A stretch of 23,338 bases of DNA from Pleurobrachia bachei (taxonomy: Eukaryota; Ctenophora; Tentaculata; Cydippida; Pleurobrachiidae): contig AVPN01000070.1 in NCBI GenBank assembly GCA_000695325.1, positions 40,168 to 63,505 of the forward strand, read 5' to 3'. This document shows, one piece after another, positions 9,133-16,711 of this stretch (positions are counted from its first letter, which is position 1; every line of letters starts with the position of its first letter). A model generated the notes under the pieces. That model was given only the letters and a program-made list of their open reading frames with translations. It ran no database searches and was not told the origin of the DNA. The position numbers and the translations under genes are program-made.

Positions 9133-9405
9133 ATTTTATTTTTTGTGCGGGGAAGCAGGGTCGAACACGGCAACTTTTCACGCACGCGTCGTATTTGCGT
9201 GTGACAGCTCCCACTTGCTCTCACTTTTCGGCAAAAACCGCCTATCACCGGAAAGAGCATATTTTTTGAGTCCTTAAAACTTTTGTTTAACGAAATTGGT
9301 CAAGAAACGAAGGCGTGCGAGCCAAAACAGGTTTCTGGTGCGCAAATAAAAACTTGTGCCACCCAGGGGGGAGGGGGGGGCAAGTGACAACTTCAAAATC
9401 CGAGT
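9089..9405. repeat. Inverted repeat pair upstream of the SETDB1-like gene
   Basis: The arm at 9089-9113 and the arm at 9381-9405 share CAAGTGACAACTTCAAAA in opposite orientation, about 270 bases apart. The left arm belongs to the dispersed repeat above, so this may be a third, inverted fragment of that family or the terminal repeats of a small element. Confidence 0.6.
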
Positions 9406-9465
9406 TTAAATAACTTGTCACATATTTTGTTCCTTCCTCACACCACCTATTTCCTCCCAAATTGC

Positions 9466-9467
9466 AG
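9466..9467 (+). promoter_or_regulatory. Probable splice acceptor in the 5' leader of the SETDB1-like gene
   Basis: CCTATTTCCTCCCAAATTGCAG|GATAG is a good acceptor 17 bases before the ATG at 9484. A 5' leader intron or an upstream exon is likely; trans-splicing is an alternative. Confidence 0.5.
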
Positions 9468-9483
9468 GATAGAATGACCAGAA

Positions 9484-12400
9484 ATGTCCTATCCTCACTA
9501 CCCACGACCACCTTTGAACGTCTACCCTCCAAATGTGACCGCCATGACATCGACACTCCCCCCAAATCCACCCCTGACTGTGATTCCTGCTGGGACGAAC
9601 GTCCTTGCATTTTATCAGGACTTTGCCTGGTACTTTGGTGTCGTTCAGAATTACAGTGTCTCTCGTAATGGCTCTGTTATGTATGAGGTGTTGTTTCGGT
9701 CAGGCGAGGTGCGGACAGTTGGTACAAATCAGGTATTAAACAGCCAATCCAACAACCACTACATCGATGTGGGCAGTAGGGTGGTAGTTCAACACCCCAC
9801 CAAGTCCATGTTGATATCATCTCTCGTAGCTGAACTTCCCTCTGTTGAGAATATGTTTCGGTACCTTCTCTTCCTGGACGACGGTGCGGCCTGCTACAAA
9901 ACAAAGGACAAGTTATGGGTTATCAATCTCATTGAGAACCCTGTCATGATGCTTCCACTACCATACAAAACATTCATCCAGGAATACTTTGCCATGAACG
10001 GAACCTCGATAAAACTCCTCAACTTGGCACCCAACGATTCTGTCGTCTTTGTAAATTATGATGGATCCACTTATCAGTACACGGGTAAGGTGGTGGAAGT
10101 TGATTGTAACGTGGTTCTTGTCCGGTATAGCCTTGCAACGGGCAGCCTAGCTGAGGAATGGATACACAGGGGCTCCAACAGGATCATATCCTATGGACAC
10201 AATCCAAATCCTTTCAATGCCGTCCACGATCAAAAGGGGAATGGAATGTCCAAAATGGCAGGTCTGAATCTGCCCATGAGTTTGGGAGAGGGGATTGCCG
10301 GTCGGGGAGTTCTGGATGATGTAACCTCCGTTATCAAGTCACCGCTGAAAGGAAAACCATACATGGTGCCACCGAATTTTGATCCCTTTATGTTTTCAGA
10401 AGAGGGAGATGCTGTCTCGAAAGCTGCGAAATATTCGAGTTTCAACTCGTGGCCCGTTCATAACAACGTGCCCACATCAACCATTTACAGTGAACAACAA
10501 CAACCAGCAGCACCATACAAACCAGAACCGTACAAACCACAGCCGATCCCAGTTCCACAATCACCAATTCTAATTCCAGACGAAAGTCCGGTGAAATCTG
10601 TCCCAGCTTTTGATAGTCCCTCATCGAACCAATTTTATCCTGACCCGATTTCCAGTAGTCAGTCGTCAACAAAATCATTCCAAGAGAACATAGAAGATTC
10701 TCCGAATGTTTCCTGTTCGCCCTCCTCCTTCAAACCAACGTCCTCAGTATTTGCGTGGAACGAAGAAAGCACATCTCGGCGACGGTTGAATTTCAGCCCC
10801 AAAATTAACACAGATCTAGATGTGGAGTTTGACTTTGCAGATTCCATCCTGAATACTCCCGTCTCAAGCAGTGTATCCAGCTTACCTTCACCGGTGATCA
10901 AAGAAGAAATTAAACCAGAGGTGATAACGATAGAGCCATCGCCAACCAAACGACCGCCTACACCACCACCCCCACTGATGACAGCTCCTCCTGAGGTTGT
11001 CATGATCGATGATGACGAAGAGGAAGAGGAGCTACAAGAAGAAGAGGATGAGGAGGAGGATGAAGTACTGCCCCTTCTACCGCCCCCTCCAGCTCTCGAG
11101 ATGAAAGTAGATCCGGTGATGATAGATGTAAAGCCTCCTCTTCCAATGATCCTCCATCAGGAGGCCTGTGATCCGCTCCTCTCTGCTGTCGAGTGTACTT
11201 CAACTCAAAATGGAAATGTGATCGAGGTTCACGTGACTAGTGGTGATAACGGTGAGTGTATCTCACTCGACCCCTCATCAATAGAGATTGTCACTGCTCC
11301 CGCCGAGACCGAAGATGAGACTCGGCCCTTTTCCCCCGTTGTCATCATTTCATCGCCAGTTTCCAGTAACGGCAGCAAATCCCGGAAGAGACGGTTGGTT
11401 ACATCTCCTGCAAAGTCAATACCAAAGATGCGGATTAATCTGAGAGCACTAAACGATCACCAAACATCCAAAGCAGCCGCTCAGAAGTGTGTAAAACGTG
11501 CAAGAAAACAGCAGTCAAAGGAAAGTAAGGACGCGAAGCAGTCCATTGCGGAAAAACGAAGAAAGATAGCAAAAAACTCTCTAACGGAACAAAACATCAG
11601 ATCGCTGTGGAAAAAGAAAGAGTCAATCAAAATAAACTCAGAAGCTCGGATTTCAAAATGGTGTGCGCCCTGGTCTCGGCTCATGAAGGGGGCAAGTTAT
11701 CAGCCATTGAGGGGCCGTCTCTTAACAACTAACGGGACATCATCAGGACCTGATCCAGTGGGACTATTGATGGAAAAGATAGGAGAGGGGGAGTTGGAAG
11801 AGGGGGAGTTGGAGGAGGGTGAGATAGGAGAGGAAGAGATCGAGAGTGAGGTCGAGGAGGTAGAGGCACCGAAACCTCACACGTGTTCTATACTGTGTAA
11901 TGTATACGAAAAAGGGGGTAGTAGTACATCAACCAGGATACCCCTTGTTTTACCATGTGACAATGGTTGGAGGAGAGATATTATCCGAGGGTGTATTGTG
12001 TACACTGCCCCTTGCGGCATCAAGTGTACCACATTGGGTCAAATTTCAACGCAGCTCTCCTTGTCCAAATGTACCAATTTGTCAATCCACAACTTTTCAT
12101 TCCACCTCGCGGTAACCCTGGAAACGGATCCTGCAAAACTCCCCTTCGAACCACTCTTCTCAGATAACGACCTGTCCAACGGTCTGGAGCACGTTCCCGT
12201 CCCGTTTGTCAGTAACATAGGCCCTATCATCAAGTACAACTTTAGGTACATGGTGGACCCTCAACTGCAAACCAAACAACACAACCGGGCTGAAGATCTA
12301 CCAGTCACGTGCATGTGCGAGACGTGTGAGGGAGATGGATGTACCTGTATATCGACAACACTAATCAGGAGGGAGTGTAATGGAGGTTGTGGGTGTTCCA

Positions 12401-13122
12401 TCACCTGTTCCAACAGGTGCGTTCAGCGGGGTCTCCGACACCAGTTGACAATATTCCAGGAGGATACGAGTTACAGGGTGGTCACGGTTCAGGATATACC
12501 ACCGGAAGCATTTATCTGTTGTATAGCTGGTGTGGTGAAGAGTGTGCCTGTAGATGAGGGGGAGGAGGAGTTTGTGTATTCTCTCGATCCTGCTCATTAT
12601 AATGTGCCTTTAGAGGAGGCCCCTGAGATGGAGAAGGAGGTGGGGGAATCTGAAGTCGCAGCAGCCAAGGTGACCCGGAGTTTCCTACAAGATGATTCTA
12701 AGATATCTCTTTCTTCGTCATTAGAGCTTGCTGGTAGAGCATTTGACGGGGAATTGTCCAGGAACCCCTCCTATTTGAGCAGACAGTGGCTCCGAACTGC
12801 AATCACATTGAGACACCAGCGATCCCTAACCGATACCACCCTCCAATCATCATATCCTTCACTGTTCACCAAAAAGCGTCCTGTAACCGCCACACCCTCA
12901 TCGACGGAGGCCCAAGCCCCCGAAACAGTCAGAAAACTAGTATTGGACTGCTCAGAAAACGGGAACGTGGGTCGGGTTATACCAATATCAGATAAGCGTG
13001 GAAATGCAAAGATTGTGCCAGTTATTGTCGACAACCCGGCTGTTCCCTGGTTGGCGGTCGTGTCCACAGATCTGATAGTGAGACAGAGTGAGATTGTAAT
13101 CCGTAGGGGTAACCCAAGGTGA
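9484..13122 (+). CDS. SETDB1: SETDB1/eggless-like protein with degenerate SET domain
   Basis: The ORF is 1212 residues with no evident intron. Tudor repeats lie at about 35-250: RYLLFLDDGAACYKTKDKLW and FIQEYFAMNG...EEWIHRGSNRI match SETDB1 Tudors closely. A disordered Ser/Pro/acidic stretch (250-760) contains VVMIDDDEEEEE and PVVIISSP (SUMO-interacting-like) and a basic patch KSRKRR. An MBD-like block at about 820-900 has NGWRRDI and YTAPCGIKC. The pre-SET keeps all nine zinc cysteines (CMCETC..CTC..ECNGGCGCSITC, 945-985). SET-N follows (VTVQDIPPEAFICCIAGVV), then an insertion of about 110 residues and SET-C. NHSC reads PISD, WDYNY and the post-SET cysteines are absent, and the GWG SAM motif is lost. 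SETDB1 normally trimethylates H3K9; this protein probably binds chromatin without methylating. Confidence 0.85.
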   Translation: MSYPHYPRPPLNVYPPNVTAMTSTLPPNPPLTVIPAGTNVLAFYQDFAWYFGVVQNYSVSRNGSVMYEVLFRSGEVRTVGTNQVLNSQSNNHYIDVGSRVVVQHPTKSMLISSLVAELPSVENMFRYLLFLDDGAACYKTKDKLWVINLIENPVMMLPLPYKTFIQEYFAMNGTSIKLLNLAPNDSVVFVNYDGSTYQYTGKVVEVDCNVVLVRYSLATGSLAEEWIHRGSNRIISYGHNPNPFNAVHDQKGNGMSKMAGLNLPMSLGEGIAGRGVLDDVTSVIKSPLKGKPYMVPPNFDPFMFSEEGDAVSKAAKYSSFNSWPVHNNVPTSTIYSEQQQPAAPYKPEPYKPQPIPVPQSPILIPDESPVKSVPAFDSPSSNQFYPDPISSSQSSTKSFQENIEDSPNVSCSPSSFKPTSSVFAWNEESTSRRRLNFSPKINTDLDVEFDFADSILNTPVSSSVSSLPSPVIKEEIKPEVITIEPSPTKRPPTPPPPLMTAPPEVVMIDDDEEEEELQEEEDEEEDEVLPLLPPPPALEMKVDPVMIDVKPPLPMILHQEACDPLLSAVECTSTQNGNVIEVHVTSGDNGECISLDPSSIEIVTAPAETEDETRPFSPVVIISSPVSSNGSKSRKRRLVTSPAKSIPKMRINLRALNDHQTSKAAAQKCVKRARKQQSKESKDAKQSIAEKRRKIAKNSLTEQNIRSLWKKKESIKINSEARISKWCAPWSRLMKGASYQPLRGRLLTTNGTSSGPDPVGLLMEKIGEGELEEGELEEGEIGEEEIESEVEEVEAPKPHTCSILCNVYEKGGSSTSTRIPLVLPCDNGWRRDIIRGCIVYTAPCGIKCTTLGQISTQLSLSKCTNLSIHNFSFHLAVTLETDPAKLPFEPLFSDNDLSNGLEHVPVPFVSNIGPIIKYNFRYMVDPQLQTKQHNRAEDLPVTCMCETCEGDGCTCISTTLIRRECNGGCGCSITCSNRCVQRGLRHQLTIFQEDTSYRVVTVQDIPPEAFICCIAGVVKSVPVDEGEEEFVYSLDPAHYNVPLEEAPEMEKEVGESEVAAAKVTRSFLQDDSKISLSSSLELAGRAFDGELSRNPSYLSRQWLRTAITLRHQRSLTDTTLQSSYPSLFTKKRPVTATPSSTEAQAPETVRKLVLDCSENGNVGRVIPISDKRGNAKIVPVIVDNPAVPWLAVVSTDLIVRQSEIVIRRGNPR

Positions 13123-14183
13123 CACAGCACTGTGACGATATATTCTTATTGGTGGTGGAGGAGTTATTTTATTGTTATTATTATTATTATTCAAACACAC
13201 GTGCATCCCTCTCGTCGTGATGCACAATATTGATAATTGTATAGATTTTTATTTGAGTTTTAGATTGAACAGAAATATAAAATCTCCCGTTGTTTCAGTT
13301 TTACCCTCTTTCCCCATAGTGCTATCCCCATTCATTCCTCCCCTGATTTCATGACATTTATCGTCTTTTATGCAGCATTAATTTCTCATTGATTTCCCAT
13401 CTTTTACTGAACATGAACAACCACCTCAGTCCCCATCCTAGTATGAACTACCAACTCTTTTCCCTATCTCAACCTTATTCTAACCCTCTCCATATGTTTT
13501 AGCCTGCTATGATCGACTAAGTGGCAATCGGACCTATTCACCCCCGTCCCCTGTGAACGGACTCACCGCTTCAACTACCGGGAAATAACAATCAAGAACT
13601 CGATCGCTGAACACCCAGTTCGACGCCTCGCGATGCCCATATTTGGCAGGCCGGGCCCCTTTGACGAGGCAGTCACAAAGATCTGCGATGTGGGGACTGA
13701 GAACGATGACTGGCAGCTAATCATGAACCTTTGTGATTCGGTCAACACGACCAAAGACGGCCCTAAGAACATCATGAGAGCCATTATGAAGCGAATCAAG
13801 TCAGCGAATCCAATCCAATTGGAACATGCTGTGACACTATTGGATGCGTGTGTCAACAACTGTAACAAGCCCTTCCATTTGGAGCTATGTACCAGGGCAA
13901 CTGTCACAGAGCTGAAGGAGTATTTGACAAAGAACAAGGCCCCTAGCAAGGGGATCAACTCTCTGAAGGAGAATATGGTGAAGTGGAGTAAGGGATTCGG
14001 GGAGGATACCCAGCTATACCTCCGACAGGTCACCATTCTCCAGCTCAAGAGTGAGGGGGTAACCTTCCCTAATGAGATAGGGGTTACACCCCCAATAAAC
14101 CTACCTGCACCGCCATCTGCCAGTGCTCGACGGCAGGAGAGCGAGGATGAAATGTTGCGGAAAGCGATCGAAGCGAGTCTGAA
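11101..14183. repeat. SETDB1-like/STAM tandem duplication unit, copy 1 (3083 bases)
   Basis: It runs from an internal ATG of the SETDB1-like ORF (ATGAAAGTAGATCC) to the UIM of STAM. The junction with copy 2 shares a single A between the two parents, so it is essentially without homology. Confidence 0.93.
13123..13632 (+). promoter_or_regulatory. Intergenic region: SETDB1-like 3' end and STAM promoter/leader (copy 1)
   Basis: About 510 bases. The first part holds a TTATTATTATT run and AT-rich 3' flank. The last 160 bases are conserved with copy 2 (16545-16711) and hold a probable acceptor CATATGTTTTAG|CC followed by a minimal upstream ORF (ATG ATC GAC TAA at 13509-13520). The middle (about 13300-13470) is diverged between copies. 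Confidence 0.5.
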
Positions 14184-14187
14184 ATGA
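13633..14187 (+). CDS. STAM: STAM, truncated: VHS domain and incomplete UIM
   Basis: 184 residues. The VHS domain (about 1-145: MPIFGRPGPFDEAVTKICD...KGFGEDTQLYL) is nearly identical to that of the complete STAM at 16712. It ends inside the ubiquitin-interacting motif (ESEDEMLRKAIEASLK) where the duplication junction brings in a TGA. SH3, coiled-coil/GAT and Pro-rich parts are missing. If expressed it would bind membranes or ubiquitin without recruiting HRS or deubiquitinases. Its stop TGA (14185-14187) overlaps the ATG of the next ORF (14184-14186). Differences from the full copy include TQLYLRQ against TQLYLLQ. It is either a gene fragment left by tandem duplication or an assembly duplicate. 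Confidence 0.8.
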   Translation: MPIFGRPGPFDEAVTKICDVGTENDDWQLIMNLCDSVNTTKDGPKNIMRAIMKRIKSANPIQLEHAVTLLDACVNNCNKPFHLELCTRATVTELKEYLTKNKAPSKGINSLKENMVKWSKGFGEDTQLYLRQVTILQLKSEGVTFPNEIGVTPPINLPAPPSASARRQESEDEMLRKAIEASLK

Positions 14188-16205
14188 AAGTAGATCCGGT
14201 GATGATAGATGTAAAGCCTCCTCTTCCAATGATCCTCCATCAGGAGGCCTGTGATCCGCTCCTCTCTGCTGTCGAGTGTACTTCAACTCAAAATGGAAAT
14301 GTGATCGAGGTTCACGTGACTAGTGGTGATAACGGTGAGTGTATCTCACTCGACCCCTCATCAATAGAGATTGTCACTGCTCCCGCCGAGACCGAAGATG
14401 AGACTCGGCCCTTTTCCCCCGTTGTCATCATTTCATCGCCAGTTTCCAGTAACGGCAGCAAATCCCGGAAGAGACGGTTGGTTACATCTCCTGCAAAGTC
14501 AATACCAAAGATGCGGATTAATCTGAGAGCACTAAACGATCACCAAACATCCAAAGCAGCCGCTCAGAAGTGTGTAAAACGTGCAAGAAAACAGCAGTCA
14601 AAGGAAAGTAAGGACGCGAAGCAGTCCATTGCGGAAAAACGAAGAAAGATAGCAAAAAACTCTCTAACGGAACAAAACATCAGATCGCTGTGGAAAAAGA
14701 AAGAGTCAATCAAAATAAACTCAGAAGCTCGGATTTCAAAATGGTGTGCGCCCTGGTCTCGGCTCATGAAGGGGGCAAGTTATCAGCCATTGAGGGGCCG
14801 TCTCTTAACAACTAACGGGACATCATCAGGACCTGATCCAGTGGGACTATTGATGGAAAAGATAGGAGACGAGGAGTTGGAAGAGGGGGAGTTGGAGGAG
14901 GGTGAGATAGGAGAGGAAGAGATCGAGAGTGAGGTCGAGGAGGTAGAGGCACCGAAACCTCACACGTGTTCTATACTGTGTAATGTATACGAAAAAGGGG
15001 GTAGTAGTACATCAACCAGGATACCCCTTGTTTTACCATGTGACAATGGTTGGAGGAGAGATATTATCCGAGGGTGTATTGTGTACACTGCCCCTTGCGG
15101 CATCAAGTGTACCACATTGGGTCAAATTTCAACGCAGCTCTCCTTGTCCAAATGTACCAATTTGTCAATCCACAACTTTTCATTCCACCTCGCGGTAACC
15201 CTGGAAACGGATCCTGCGAAACTCCCCTTCGAACCACTCTTCTCAGATAACGATCTGTCCAACGGTCTGGAGCACGTTCCCGTCCCGTTTGTCAGTAACA
15301 TAGGCCCTATCATCAAGTACAACTTTAGGTACATGGTGGACCCCCAGCTGCAGACCAAACAACACAACCGGGCTGAGGATCTACCAGTCACGTGCATGTG
15401 CGAGACATGCGAGGGAGATGGGTGTACATGTATATCGACAACACTAATCCGGAGGGAGTGTAATGGAGGTTGTGGGTGTTCCATCACCTGTTCCAACAGG
15501 TGTGTTCAGCGGGGTCTCCGACACCAGCTGACAATATTTCAGGAGGATACGAGTTACAGGGTGGTAACGGTTCAGGATATACCACCGGAGGCATTTATCT
15601 GTTGTATAGCTGGCGTGGTGAAGAGCGTGCCTGTAGATGAAGGGGAGGAGGAGTTTGTGTATTCTCTCGACCCTGCTCATTATAATGTGCCTGTAGAAGA
15701 GGCCCCTGAGGTAGAGAAGGAGACGGAGGAATCTGAAGTCGCAGCAGCCAAGGTGACCCGGAGTTTCCTACAAGATGATTCTAAGATATCTCTTTCTTCG
15801 TCATTAGAGCTTGCTGGTAGAGCATTTGACGGGGAATTGTCCAGGAACCCCTCCTATTTGAGCAGACAGTGGCTCCGAACTGCAATCACATTGAGACACC
15901 AGCGATCCCTAACCGATACCACCCTCCAATCATCATATCCTTCACTGTTCACCAAAAAGCGTCCTGTAACCGCCACACCCTCATCGACGGAGGCCCAAGC
16001 CCCCGAAACAGTCAGAAAACTAGTATTGGACTGCTCAGAAAACGGGAACGTGGGTCGGTTTATACCAATATCAGATAAGCGTGGAAATGCAAAGATTGTG
16101 CCAGTTATTGTCGACAACCCGGCTGTTCCCTGGTTGGCGGTCGTGTCCACAGATCTGATAGTGAGACAGAGTGAGATTGTAATCCGTAGGGGTAACCCAA
16201 GGTGA
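14184..16205 (+). CDS. SETDB1: SETDB1-like, 5'-truncated second copy (MBD, pre-SET, degenerate SET)
   Basis: 673 residues equal to residues 540-1212 of the ORF at 9484, starting at an internal ATG. The Tudor repeats and the VVMIDDDEEEEE motif are missing; the basic patch, MBD-like block, nine-Cys pre-SET and degenerate SET remain. Differences include EKIGDEELEE for EKIGEGELEE, VPVEEAPEVEKETEESE for VPLEEAPEMEKEVGESE, and GRFIPISD for GRVIPISD. The NHSC and WDYNY motifs are missing here too, so their loss predates the duplication. Its only upstream sequence is STAM: translation would need reinitiation across the ATGA overlap or a cryptic promoter. It may also be an assembly artefact. Confidence 0.78.
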   Translation: MKVDPVMIDVKPPLPMILHQEACDPLLSAVECTSTQNGNVIEVHVTSGDNGECISLDPSSIEIVTAPAETEDETRPFSPVVIISSPVSSNGSKSRKRRLVTSPAKSIPKMRINLRALNDHQTSKAAAQKCVKRARKQQSKESKDAKQSIAEKRRKIAKNSLTEQNIRSLWKKKESIKINSEARISKWCAPWSRLMKGASYQPLRGRLLTTNGTSSGPDPVGLLMEKIGDEELEEGELEEGEIGEEEIESEVEEVEAPKPHTCSILCNVYEKGGSSTSTRIPLVLPCDNGWRRDIIRGCIVYTAPCGIKCTTLGQISTQLSLSKCTNLSIHNFSFHLAVTLETDPAKLPFEPLFSDNDLSNGLEHVPVPFVSNIGPIIKYNFRYMVDPQLQTKQHNRAEDLPVTCMCETCEGDGCTCISTTLIRRECNGGCGCSITCSNRCVQRGLRHQLTIFQEDTSYRVVTVQDIPPEAFICCIAGVVKSVPVDEGEEEFVYSLDPAHYNVPVEEAPEVEKETEESEVAAAKVTRSFLQDDSKISLSSSLELAGRAFDGELSRNPSYLSRQWLRTAITLRHQRSLTDTTLQSSYPSLFTKKRPVTATPSSTEAQAPETVRKLVLDCSENGNVGRFIPISDKRGNAKIVPVIVDNPAVPWLAVVSTDLIVRQSEIVIRRGNPR

Positions 16206-16711
16206 CACAGCACTGTGACGATATATTCTTATTGGTGGTGGAGGAGTTATTTTATTGTTATTATTATTATTATTCAAACACACGTGCATCCCTCTCGTCG
16301 TGATGCACAATATTGATAATTGTATAGATTTTTATTTGAGTTTTAGATTGAACAGAAATATAAAATCTTCCGTTGTTTCAGTTTTACCTGCTTTCCCCCA
16401 TAATGCTACCCCTCTTTCTTCCACCCCTGACTTCATGACATAAACAGTTCCCTTCTTTTATGCAGCATTTAGTTCTCATTGATTTCCCATCTTTAACTGA
16501 ACTTGAATAGCCACCCCATCCTGGAACTAATAACTCCCTTCTCTATCTCAACCTTATTCTAACCCTCTCCATATGTTTTAGCCTGCTATGATCGACTAAG
16601 TGGCAATCGGACCTATTCACCCCCGTCCCCTGTGAACGGACTCACCGCTTCTATTACCAGGAAAGAACAATCAAGCACTCGATCGCTGAACACCCTGCTC
16701 GACGCCTCGCA
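16206..16711 (+). promoter_or_regulatory. Intergenic region: SETDB1-like 3' end and STAM promoter/leader (copy 2)
   Basis: Same elements as 13123-13632, including the acceptor-like CATATGTTTTAG and the ATG ATC GAC TAA mini-ORF (near 16588). The middle 150 bases differ by substitutions and indels from copy 1. Confidence 0.5.

Noticed and set aside
11780-11870. GAGGGGGAGTTGGAA repeats in the SETDB1-like gene as a minisatellite
   Set aside because: It is an acidic EEGELEEGE coding stretch in frame, ordinary for a disordered linker.
13160-13200. TTATTATTATT run as a microsatellite of interest
   Set aside because: Short, identical in both copies, in a 3' flank; no further structure.
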